Shown here in pieces: positions 1 through 7,212 of a stretch of DNA of 62,722 nt. This DNA comes from Planctomycetota bacterium. Lineage in GTDB: Bacteria > Planctomycetota > UBA1135. The position numbers and the translations under genes are program-made. Every line of letters begins with the position of its first letter. The first letter of the stretch is position 1. Under the pieces are notes generated by a model. The model had not been told where the DNA came from. It saw only the letters and a list, made by a program, of their open reading frames with translations, and did not search any database. Where the stretch lies: NCBI GenBank assembly GCA_008501825.1, contig QQUA01000021.1, positions 1 to 62,722 of the forward strand. The letters run 5' to 3'.

Positions 1-125
1 CGAAGTTGCTTCGCTGACCCCGTGGGCCTGGAAGAAGGACCAGGCTACCGACACCAAAGCTTGATTTGAATTCAAGCCGAATCCGGCCAAAGCTTAGGTA
101 ATACATGGCGTGACCGGACGCTTAC
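1..125 (+). mobile_element. Right end of an IS66-family-like insertion sequence (partial)
   Basis: The window opens inside this element. A reading frame at 2-64 supplies the last 20 residues of a protein with the tail motif LTPWAWKK, resembling the LLPWxWK-type C-terminus of IS66 TnpC transposases. About 60 bp after its stop the sequence ends ...GACCGGACGCTTAC at 125; read on the minus strand this starts GTAAGCGTCCGG, matching the GTAA(GCG) terminal inverted repeats known for IS66 elements. The boundary at 125 is inferred from that motif. The left end lies outside the window, so the full element and the 8-bp target duplication (candidate gaaacaga at 126-133) cannot be confirmed. Confidence 0.6.
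2..64 (+). CDS. C-terminal fragment of a probable IS66 transposase (TnpC-like), cut by the window edge
   Basis: The frame starting at position 2 stays open to a TGA at 62-64 and gives 20 residues including SLTPWAWKKDQ. The Pro-Trp-x-Trp-Lys pattern right before the stop, together with an IS66-like terminal repeat 60 bp downstream, is the only support. Too little protein is visible for a family assignment on its own. Confidence 0.4.
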   Translation, partial: EVASLTPWAWKKDQATDTKA

Positions 126-158
126 GAAACAGATGAATTTCGCGAAAGAGAATCCGCT

Positions 159-563
159 TTGTCAATTGAAGCTCTGCGACCAATCGTGAAAGATTTCGAA
201 ATCGTAACCTTATACTCCGAAGATAGGGTTAAAGGATGTGTTCAGCTAACCCGCGAAGGAAGGTTTGAGGTCATTTCCATTTCTCTGGCCAATCCGAGGA
301 AGAAATTACGCTTCTTGGAGCATTGCTGGAATCTGATTGGGCATCATGCCTCTGCCGCCTACATGGGAGAAGAGCTTGAGCTTTGCGAAGCTGACATCTT
401 GCTTTCCATTTCTCAGCTAGGCATTCCCTCACAAATGGATTTATGCGAAGCGGCCATTTTCAAAACAGGAGGCCAGAACCCTTGCACCCGCGAAGGAATC
501 CTAATGGCCCACGAGGCAGTTTTCATTCGCGGCAAGAATACCCGACATGACAAATCCTCATGA
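159..563 (+). CDS. Hypothetical protein (134 aa)
   Basis: I do not recognise this 134-residue protein. It is soluble-looking, acidic, and has no signal peptide or membrane segment. The proposed start is TTG at 159, with a GAAAGAG purine run ending about 8 nt upstream; an ATG at 133 is in another frame and meets a stop after 18 codons. The gene overlaps the next one by 17 nt, so the two are probably co-expressed. The pair is AT-richer than the chromosomal backbone to the right and sits directly behind an IS66-like end, which suggests acquired DNA. Confidence 0.5.
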   Translation: MSIEALRPIVKDFEIVTLYSEDRVKGCVQLTREGRFEVISISLANPRKKLRFLEHCWNLIGHHASAAYMGEELELCEADILLSISQLGIPSQMDLCEAAIFKTGGQNPCTREGILMAHEAVFIRGKNTRHDKSS

Positions 564-1017
564 AGACGGCTGGAGCCGCTTAACGGAAGCACTTAAGCTT
601 GTGGCGGCGGAACCGTCCGTTCAGCTATCTTCACTGCCTGATGGAGTGCTCAAGGCCGATGAAATCGTCCTTACCTTTGATGAATGCTTAGCCTCCGTCT
701 CAGACTTGGTCGAAGCCAAGCGACTCCCCTTGGACGTGAAAAAGAAAATCCAAGAGATTGACAAGTTATTTGAAAGAATGACTCAAGAGGGTGGAGATCA
801 CTGGACCGAGGATGCCGTTAGGTCCAACCGTGAGTGGAAGGAAGCCCGAGAGTTAGCTGGAGAAATCTTGGAGCGCATGAAGGTTCCCATGGATCGCCCC
901 AGATTAGATTGGGTGACTTATGTTCTGGAGTCAAAGGATCCATCGCCACCCCGGAACATAAGAAATTTTCTCTACAAGATCATCCAAAGCCTCAAGAGTG
1001 CTTTTTGGAAAGGATAG
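547..1017 (+). CDS. Hypothetical protein (156 aa), paired with the preceding gene
   Basis: This 156-residue protein starts with ATG at 547 inside the end of the upstream gene. It is predicted mostly helical and charged, with a Lys/Glu-rich central part (VKKKIQEIDKLFERM) and a hydrophobic-basic tail. There is no signal peptide and no recognisable catalytic motif. The overlap with the 134-aa gene suggests a two-gene unit, possibly an orphan cargo pair of a mobile region. I assign no function. Confidence 0.5.
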   Translation: MTNPHEDGWSRLTEALKLVAAEPSVQLSSLPDGVLKADEIVLTFDECLASVSDLVEAKRLPLDVKKKIQEIDKLFERMTQEGGDHWTEDAVRSNREWKEARELAGEILERMKVPMDRPRLDWVTYVLESKDPSPPRNIRNFLYKIIQSLKSAFWKG

Positions 1018-1440
1018 GCTTCCATTCCATGAACACGATCGAGGGAGTCGAGATCTTGGCTACGCTCTTGAGTTTCTGGTTTTCGGCCGCCATTCGACTT
1101 GGCATGAAGCCGGAATGACTGAGCGAAGTACCTGAACTCGTCCTCATATTGGGGAAACACTGGAGCGACAACAGCCTCACAGAGGGTCCGAATCGAACTT
1201 GAAGCGCGAGTTCAATGGCTTCTCCTGATCCGGCGACAGCTTCGGCGCATGGAAGGGAAAGCGGCGCGAGCTTCGAGATGAAGGATTTGTGAATTTCGCG
1301 CTTTGACGGGCCCGAGAGCAAGAATTTGGGAAGCGCCTCTTCGCGAGCGGCACTTATACGGATGACGCCCAGTGGTCCGGGTCCACTGGAATTGGATCTC
1401 CTCCGTGGATTCCGGAACCACTTGGGCTCACCTCATACCC
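1018..1440. other. Non-coding stretch without recognisable feature
   Basis: About 420 bp separate the orphan gene pair from the secreted BNR-like protein. Several short frames exist on both strands, but none has a credible start, composition or family resemblance. I see no RNA gene, strong terminator or inverted repeat here. Confidence 0.4.
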
Positions 1441-3261
1441 ATGAAAACAATCCCTAAGTCTCTCGCGGTTTGCGCCGGCTTTGCCGTGCTGCATTCCGTT
1501 TCCCCAGCGCAACACTACTCGCGCGAACTCGTCGTCGTGGACCAATCCGTCGTGACGATCGAGCAACTCGCGATTGCAAGCGACCAAGAATTGACTGCAC
1601 TGCTGTACCGGGAAGGTGGAAGCAGCAATCAAGTGCTTGCCGTTACAGCGGATGGTCGCGCCCTCGGTAGCGAATTCAGTGCACCCGCGTTGGTGAGCGC
1701 CGCCACGAGCGCCGCCCGCGATATCCAGAATGATTCCATCCACGTACTCGAAGACCGGGCTTATGCACTCTGGGCCGACGATGAGGCCGGCGCGGCTTCG
1801 ACGCGGCTTTGGTTTAACCGCCACCAAAACGGTGCTTGGGGAACCGCAACTGCGTTGCCGGATGGAGGCTTACTCACCGGTCTGGACTTGAAGTACTGGG
1901 CCACGGCCATCGGCGCCGGCATCAATGGCAACACGACGGTCGCCGCCCTGGCTTGTTACACAAGCGGCGGATCCGATCAGTTGTATTTGCACGTTTCCGT
2001 GGACGGTGGAAACAATTTCTTGACGCCGCAAGCGGTTTCCGACCTTGGGAGTTCCCCCGGACTGATCGATGGAGTCGCCGTCGAACTCGAAGGCATCAGT
2101 CTTCAATGTGCTTGGATCGATGACCGGGCTGGTTCCGGTGACGTTTATCATCGCCACGCAATTGTCGATTTCCTTGGCGGAGTCACCTGGCAACGCAATG
2201 ACTTGAAACTATCGAGCGGTGCCGGCAGCGACGCGCTCGGCAGTTTGGAACTGGCCGTCAACGGAGAAGCCTCCTGGTCCGGCGCAGATGCCAAATACGT
2301 CGGCGCCGCATGGCTGCAAGACGACGGAGACGGAACCAACACGCTGCGCGTTGCCGCATCGCACACCCACGGCGCGGACTTCCTTCCCGAAGACGTGGTC
2401 GCCCACACGGGAGATCCCGGCGCCGACGTCGAAGCCTTCGATTTCGAGATCTCCGGCGACACCTTCCACGTTGCGTGGCAGGACAGCACTCTCGGCACGC
2501 GCCAAGTCTTCCGCGTGTCTTCGGAAGAAGGAACGTCCTGGGACGGCATCACCGGCTCGGAATTCGTGAAAGTCTCCGGCCAAAGCGATCCCGGCGCGGA
2601 GGGCTTCTCTCCCGGCATCACGCGCTCGACCAAAACCCCGGATGCGACCTGCACTTTCTGGATCGAGCACAGCTCCGGCGGACTTCTGAACGTGGTCACC
2701 GCCTTCGCCGATCAATCCCTCGGCGGCGCCTTCCACGACGAGTATTCCCCCATCGGACCGGGTTCAAAAGTGCCGGAAGCGAGTTTCGGCCCGGCAGCCG
2801 GTGCCTATAACTTCCTCTACAACAACTTCGCGCTGGCCTGGCTGGAAGGTGATGGCGCCGGAGTGAAGGACCTGATCGTTAGCGGCTTCCGTCCGCAAGC
2901 GGTGGAAGTCGAAGACTTCACCCCTTCCGAAAATGACTTCCACTTCTTCGTTGAGCACCTGCCCTTCCAGGATCTCTATGGATTCGTGTTGGTCTCCAGC
3001 GCCGCGTCGACGGGGCCGAATTTCTTGCTGCCGGACGGCCGAAACACGGGCTTGGTACGCGACGCCGTAACCGATTTCGGCTTGGCCAACCTCGGGCAAT
3101 TCATCGGGCCCAACCTTCCTGCATTTGAAGGAGCGGAAACGCCGCTGATCCCGACCTCGAGCGTACCTCCGGGTTTGACCCTGCGGTTCGTGGGCGTCAG
3201 CGTTGGACCTTTTGGTGAGCCTCACGTGCTCACCGACGTGTTCGAAGCGACCTTCCAATAA
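1441..3261 (+). CDS. Secreted BNR/sialidase-like repeat protein
   Basis: This is a 606-residue exported protein. I place the start at ATG 1441 because it begins a typical Sec signal peptide (basic MKTIPK, then hydrophobic LAVCAGFAVLHSVSPAQ); the frame extends 23 codons further upstream without signal-like sequence. The mature part contains repeated beta-strand units of the bacterial neuraminidase repeat kind (VSVDGGNNF, VSSEEGTSWDG, and the LWFNRHQNGAWG strand), suggesting a beta-propeller. No sialidase catalytic Arg triad is evident, so activity is uncertain; such proteins are often surface or extracellular binding proteins. The last 150 residues form a separate beta-rich domain. Confidence 0.6.
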   Translation: MKTIPKSLAVCAGFAVLHSVSPAQHYSRELVVVDQSVVTIEQLAIASDQELTALLYREGGSSNQVLAVTADGRALGSEFSAPALVSAATSAARDIQNDSIHVLEDRAYALWADDEAGAASTRLWFNRHQNGAWGTATALPDGGLLTGLDLKYWATAIGAGINGNTTVAALACYTSGGSDQLYLHVSVDGGNNFLTPQAVSDLGSSPGLIDGVAVELEGISLQCAWIDDRAGSGDVYHRHAIVDFLGGVTWQRNDLKLSSGAGSDALGSLELAVNGEASWSGADAKYVGAAWLQDDGDGTNTLRVAASHTHGADFLPEDVVAHTGDPGADVEAFDFEISGDTFHVAWQDSTLGTRQVFRVSSEEGTSWDGITGSEFVKVSGQSDPGAEGFSPGITRSTKTPDATCTFWIEHSSGGLLNVVTAFADQSLGGAFHDEYSPIGPGSKVPEASFGPAAGAYNFLYNNFALAWLEGDGAGVKDLIVSGFRPQAVEVEDFTPSENDFHFFVEHLPFQDLYGFVLVSSAASTGPNFLLPDGRNTGLVRDAVTDFGLANLGQFIGPNLPAFEGAETPLIPTSSVPPGLTLRFVGVSVGPFGEPHVLTDVFEATFQ

Positions 3262-3384
3262 CCCTCGTATCGTCTGGAGGCCGTGCCAAGGCAACGGCGG
3301 CAACCTTCCTCCTTCGCCGTTGTGAAGGACACGGCCTTCAGCAAGTTTCAAGGATCGAAGATCTTTAAAGGGATCGAGGCGTAT

Positions 3385-3984
3385 TCAAGAAAGGAAGGTC
3401 TGCCGCAAGGCTTCGCGAGCCCGATTCATGCGCGAAGCGATGGTTCCCCGGCTCACGCCCTGTTCAGACGCGAGGACCTCGTAGTCCACGCTATCGAAGT
3501 AATAGCGGACCAGCAGATTTCGGTGTTTCGGGCGCAGTCGATTCAAGGCCGCAAGCATCCGGGCGTGCTCCTCGGCGGTGCAAATCGGACAGTCCTCCGG
3601 ATGGGAACCGTCCACCACCAGCGGTCGCTCGCGGGCTGCATTCGCTTCCCGAATGGCCCGGCGTCGCAAGGTGCGGTGAATGTGCAAAGCCCGAAGATGA
3701 ACGGCTCCCGCGAGCCAGGCGCTCGGCCGTTGGGGCCACGGCTCGGCTCGCCAAAGAGCCACCAGAGCCTCTTGGACCGCGTCTTCCGCCAAATCCGGAC
3801 TGCCGAGCAGCCTTTGCGCCTTGTCGACCAACCTGGGAACCACGTCGGCGGGCAGGGACTTCAAGAGCGGCGCACGATCCTTCGAAGACCCGCCGATTCG
3901 GATCGCCACAGGGGAAAAAGAATCATGGGAACGAGACAAGGGCAGAATCCAGAGCGTGAGGTACACAACGACTGGGCAACGCAC
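3385..3984 (-). CDS. ECF-type RNA polymerase sigma factor
   Basis: The protein is a sigma-70 family member of the extracytoplasmic-function type. Region 2 is visible around residues 50-75 (AQRLLGSPDLAEDAVQEALV), and region 4 near the C-terminus (LNRLRPKHRNLLVRYYF, then a helix-turn-helix with VSRGTIASRMNRAREALR). Between them lies an unusual Cys-rich linker, DCPICTAEEH. The N-terminus is uncertain: an in-frame GTG about 27 codons in is an alternative, and the first 25 residues look non-native. No anti-sigma factor is adjacent. It lies downstream of the small CxxC secreted protein on the same strand, 99 nt away, so the two may be co-transcribed. Confidence 0.75.
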   Translation of the reverse strand: MRCPVVVYLTLWILPLSRSHDSFSPVAIRIGGSSKDRAPLLKSLPADVVPRLVDKAQRLLGSPDLAEDAVQEALVALWRAEPWPQRPSAWLAGAVHLRALHIHRTLRRRAIREANAARERPLVVDGSHPEDCPICTAEEHARMLAALNRLRPKHRNLLVRYYFDSVDYEVLASEQGVSRGTIASRMNRAREALRQTFLS

Positions 3985-4083
3985 GAGCGACGGACCCTTC
4001 GTGGACCGTCACCTCGTCAACATGGCTTCAACGCCCCGGGCCTAAGAGGCACGGCGAGGCGGTCGACCGCATCTACGACTTGC

Positions 4084-4386
4084 TCACTCCGGCGGTCCGC
4101 GCCGGGGATGGGCGCCGGAGGATTCGTGATACTCGAATAGAAACGCCTTGGTGGCAGGCTCGCTTACCGCAAGACTCGGCCAAGCAAGAACCCCGGGATC
4201 CCACGGCGGCGGCGCAAGATAATTCGACGCATCGGCCAGGCGATGACACTGAAAACAAGTTTGCTCGTGTCCGCCCCCAGCCCCTTCGTGTTCAGCTTCG
4301 TGTTCAGAAGCATGAACGAAGCCATGCAAGCCCTCGAGGAAGAGCAGGCTGACGACGAGTAAGCAAAGGAGGGGACGGATCCGCAT
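4084..4386 (-). CDS. Small secreted His/CxxC protein (DUF2946-like)
   Basis: A 100-residue protein with an N-terminal signal peptide (RIRPLLCLLVVSLLFLEGL), followed by a His-rich segment (HASEHEAEH) and CFQCH. Signal peptide, His-rich stretch and CxxC resemble the DUF2946 class of small metal-associated exported proteins. CxxCH could in principle bind a single c-type heme, but nothing else looks like a cytochrome. Its ATG overlaps nothing real and the sigma factor lies downstream on the same strand. Family call is tentative. Confidence 0.5.
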   Translation of the reverse strand: MRIRPLLCLLVVSLLFLEGLHGFVHASEHEAEHEGAGGGHEQTCFQCHRLADASNYLAPPPWDPGVLAWPSLAVSEPATKAFLFEYHESSGAHPRRGPPE

Positions 4387-4606
4387 GATCCGGAATCGGA
4401 GTCCACGACCATGCTACTTCACAGATCGGGTCGCCCCTTCCAGGATCTTCGAGGGACGGATCATGAGATGTCCGACGATTCCGGGAAGCGGTTCCCCTGC
4501 CGCGGCAACCCTGTTTGGGATTCGGCTTCCGAAGTCAAGCATTTACCTTCACGGCGGCCATGGATTTGACGTAGGCCCTGTTGTTCAGGGTCACAAAGTC
4601 ATAGTC

Positions 4607-5677
4607 ATGGAAGTCAACCGCCGACAATTCCTCGCCGCGACCAGCGCCGGCCTGCTCTCTTGTGCGTGCACCCGGTCCTTGGATGCCGGGACGTCAGGAC
4701 GATTGGATCTGTTGCTGAGTGCTCATGCAGGCCGATGGCCGGAGCGGGAGGGAGCCGGGGCCAACCACTACCCGATGGCGGCGGAGGTCTTGGAAGCGTT
4801 CGGGTACGAAGAAGAGATCGACGACGCCTGGATCGAGGGGGCTTCGTTGTACGGATCTCTAAGTCCTGAGAGTTCAGTTATGGATAGCGGCGATGCGCGC
4901 CTCGGCGACTACGGTGGCTTCAACCTCTGGCTTGAGCGGTTTCGCCGCGAATTGGCGGAGAGGCCGTGGCAAAAGGTGATCAAGACTTGGGCCCCGACCC
5001 TGGCGCCGGGGATCAGTGCCGCCACGTTTCACGGCGTGATCCGTACCGGCCACGCGGTCCGGGCTCTGGCGCTTCAGAGGACTCCCGCTCGGCTCGAGGA
5101 GTTGGCCGCCGGACTCGCGTTCTGGGCGGCGAGGTACGTGGAATTGCCTTCCGGCGGTGGGATAGCCGACTTCTCGGAACTCGAGCATCCGTGGCTGAAC
5201 CAGGCCGAGGATGTCCCTTTTCACGACGTCATGGCCCGTATGACCGAAAGACCTCTGGTGTCCGTTATTCCTATCGAAGGGGATCCTCGGATCGCGCTGG
5301 ATGCCGTGGTGCGCGAGGGTGCCATCGCCTTTCTTGAGATGCTGGTGGCGGAGCGGCATCGGATCTGGAATTTGCACACGGTTACCGGTCCAGCCGCCGT
5401 GGAATGGTTGTTCCCGCACGTGGATCGGCGCAGTGCGGAGCGGCTCGTCTCCTTCGCTCGGCAAGCCACCCTCGCGACCCTGGCTTCGTTTGGTGAACCC
5501 TACCAATCGAGGGCCCATGAGCGTAAGGACTTGGAGGACTGGCCCACCTATATCGAACGCGCCGTCGCCTCCCGCTCCGTCCACGGGATCAAGCTGATCG
5601 ATGCCTTGGTGCGCTTCGATCGCGACGACGACCCGATCTGGAGATCCGTCGCCGCCCAATGGTTCGAGTGGGTTTAG
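4607..5677 (+). CDS. Questin-oxidase-like protein (PF14027 type) with Tat/lipoprotein signal
   Basis: A 356-residue protein. I choose ATG 4607 because it gives a clean twin-arginine leader (NRRQFLAATSAG) followed by a lipobox-like LLSC, so the protein is probably exported folded and may be lipid-anchored. The upstream in-frame extension looks non-coding. The mature part carries hallmarks of the questin oxidase family: ANHYPMAAEVLEAFGY near residue 50, LGDYGGFNLWLERFRREL near 100, and HGVIRTGHAVRALAL near 145. The fungal founder performs a Baeyer-Villiger-type ring opening of an anthraquinone using NADPH and O2. The substrate here is unknown. The gene stands alone, followed by an inverted repeat. 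Confidence 0.75.
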   Translation: MEVNRRQFLAATSAGLLSCACTRSLDAGTSGRLDLLLSAHAGRWPEREGAGANHYPMAAEVLEAFGYEEEIDDAWIEGASLYGSLSPESSVMDSGDARLGDYGGFNLWLERFRRELAERPWQKVIKTWAPTLAPGISAATFHGVIRTGHAVRALALQRTPARLEELAAGLAFWAARYVELPSGGGIADFSELEHPWLNQAEDVPFHDVMARMTERPLVSVIPIEGDPRIALDAVVREGAIAFLEMLVAERHRIWNLHTVTGPAAVEWLFPHVDRRSAERLVSFARQATLATLASFGEPYQSRAHERKDLEDWPTYIERAVASRSVHGIKLIDALVRFDRDDDPIWRSVAAQWFEWV

Positions 5678-5690
5678 GGAGCCAACGAGT

Positions 5691-5723
5691 CGGCTAATTC
5701 AAATTCTGATTTTGAATTAGCCG
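5691..5723. promoter_or_regulatory. 13-bp perfect inverted repeat (operator or terminator)
   Basis: CGGCTAATTCAAA at 5691-5703 is repeated as its exact reverse complement at 5711-5723 with a 7-nt loop. It lies 14 bp after the questin-oxidase-like gene and 27 bp before the AAA_14/DUF4143 gene. No T-run follows on the plus strand, so an operator for the downstream gene is at least as likely as a terminator. Confidence 0.5.
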
Positions 5724-5749
5724 AAATATCCAGTACTCTCTTCCTGTCC

Positions 5750-6922
5750 ATGATCGACCGCGACCTTAGCTCTCGGGTTCAAAAGGCTGCTCGGCAGTTT
5801 CCGGCGGTCACCGTCACCGGGCCCCGCCAGAGCGGCAAGTCCACTCTCTGCCAGAAACTATTTCCGAAGCTGGCCTATGCGAACCTGGAAGCTCCGGACA
5901 CCCGAGCCTTCGCAACTCAAGATCCACGGGCCTTCCTGGCCAATTTTCCGAAAGGAGCGGTCATTGACGAGGTGCAACGGGTGCCCGAGCTGCCCTCCTA
6001 CCTTCAGGGCATCATCGATGCGGATCCGAAGCCCGGGCGTTGGATCCTCACCGGCTCCCAAAACCTGGCCTTGCTCGAATCGGTCAGCCAATCTTTGGCC
6101 GGCCGTTCCGCCGTGCTCCACCTGCTGCCGCTAGCGCGCAGCGAGGTCATCCGGTTCAAGCGCCATCCGCAAACGCTTGAAGAAACGATTCTCGCCGGAG
6201 GATACCCACGCATCTTCGACCGGAACCTGGATCCGAGCGAATGGCTGCGCTCATACGTTGGAACGTACATTGAGCGCGATGTGCGTTCGCTCAGCATGAT
6301 CGGTGATCTCACGACCTTCCAACGCTTCGTGGAACTGTGCGCCGGACGGACTTCGCAACTGCTCAATTACTCCTCTCTAGCGGCGGACTGCGGCGTATCC
6401 CAACCCACCGCCAAAGCCTGGCTCAGTGTTTTGGAGACCAGCTTCATTGCTTTCCGATTACCCGGATTTCACACCAGCCTCCGAAAGCGGCTGGTCAAGA
6501 TGCCCAAGCTCCACTTTTATGACACCGGCCTCGCTTGCTGGCTGCTTGGCATCCGCAGCCCCGACCAGTTGCGATCGCATCCCCTCCGCGGCGCCATCTT
6601 CGAGACTTGGGTGGTTTCAGAAATCCTCAAGCACCGCATGAACCGCGGTGAGCCGGCCGGCCTGTATTTCTATCGCGACCGTGACGCCGCCGAGGTCGAT
6701 TTGATCATCGAACACGGTGGCCGCCTGACGTTGGTGGAAGCCAAAGCGGCTGAAACGGCATCGTCCAATTTGTTCGCCGGCGCCCGCCGGGTGCAGGATC
6801 ATTTGGCCGATTCGTCGCGCCCGTGCCGAGTGGTCGTCGCCTACGGAGGTAACGACTCCCAAAGCCGCTCGAACGGCAAGCTGGTGCCGTGGTTTCAACT
6901 GCACAAGGAGGAATGGATTTGA
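5750..6922 (+). CDS. AAA_14/DUF4143 ATPase
   Basis: A 390-residue P-loop ATPase of the AAA_14 plus DUF4143 architecture. Walker A is TGPRQSGKST at about residues 23-32, and Walker B with the DE pair is AVIDEVQRVP near 65. LTGSQNLALLESVSQSLAGR at about 100 is the family sensor region. The C-terminal DUF4143 half includes the nuclease-like pattern DRDAAEVDLIIEHGGRLTLV followed by EAKA, reminiscent of a PD-(D/E)xK fold. These proteins are common, often mobile, and their role is not settled; toxin-antitoxin or stress functions have been suggested. The full length is normal for the family, so it looks intact. Confidence 0.8.
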   Translation: MIDRDLSSRVQKAARQFPAVTVTGPRQSGKSTLCQKLFPKLAYANLEAPDTRAFATQDPRAFLANFPKGAVIDEVQRVPELPSYLQGIIDADPKPGRWILTGSQNLALLESVSQSLAGRSAVLHLLPLARSEVIRFKRHPQTLEETILAGGYPRIFDRNLDPSEWLRSYVGTYIERDVRSLSMIGDLTTFQRFVELCAGRTSQLLNYSSLAADCGVSQPTAKAWLSVLETSFIAFRLPGFHTSLRKRLVKMPKLHFYDTGLACWLLGIRSPDQLRSHPLRGAIFETWVVSEILKHRMNRGEPAGLYFYRDRDAAEVDLIIEHGGRLTLVEAKAAETASSNLFAGARRVQDHLADSSRPCRVVVAYGGNDSQSRSNGKLVPWFQLHKEEWI

Positions 6923-6960
6923 CGTGGCGTGACATGGACGATCACTCGGTCATCAAATGA

Positions 6961-6982
6961 ACCAAAAATGGGGTGCAGGTCA
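6961..6982. repeat. Copy 1 of a 22-nt imperfect direct repeat; overlaps a hairpin
   Basis: Matches the copy at 7055-7076 with two G/A differences. Part of this copy forms a hairpin with the following bases: GGGGTGCAGG at 6970-6979 pairs with CCTGTACCCC at 6986-6995 (one G:U) around a 6-nt loop. It sits downstream of both the AAA_14 gene and the convergent reverse transcriptase gene. Confidence 0.45.
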
Positions 6983-7054
6983 CAGCCTGTACCCCTCTCA
7001 CCCCTAAACCCTGAAAACAAAAACAATCTAGGCCGAAAGTCTCATTACTCGTGG

Positions 7055-7076
7055 ACCAAAAATGGGATGCAGATCA
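7055..7076. repeat. Copy 2 of the 22-nt imperfect direct repeat
   Basis: Same 22-nt unit as 6961-6982 with two substitutions, 94 bp further on and 137 bp before the stop of the reverse transcriptase gene. This copy lacks the hairpin partner. It may be a decayed end of a small mobile element. Confidence 0.4.
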
Positions 7077-7212
7077 AAAGTTCTCGCCCCCCTAGCAACT
7101 GACGCGAACCACCGTGCGCCGAAGCGAAGACAGGCCGAGCCAGAACGCCCTTCGAGTAGACCCGGCGCTCCACACGGTACCTCGAAGTCAATGGGCCCTT
7201 CACGTACTCGAA

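Noticed and set aside
3283..4140. Plus-strand 285-codon frame across the sigma factor region
   Set aside because: The minus strand encodes recognisable sigma-70 regions 2 and 4; the plus frame is a shadow.
4084..4386. CFQCH as a c-type cytochrome heme site
   Set aside because: Only one motif, no distal Met or other heme-protein feature, and the His-rich small secreted architecture fits a DUF2946-like protein better.
6959..7080. The direct repeats as template and variable repeats of a diversity-generating retroelement
   Set aside because: They are only 22 nt, differ by two G/A changes rather than changes at adenines of a longer template, and are not in a variable-protein gene. The RT also lacks the DGR-type motif arrangement.
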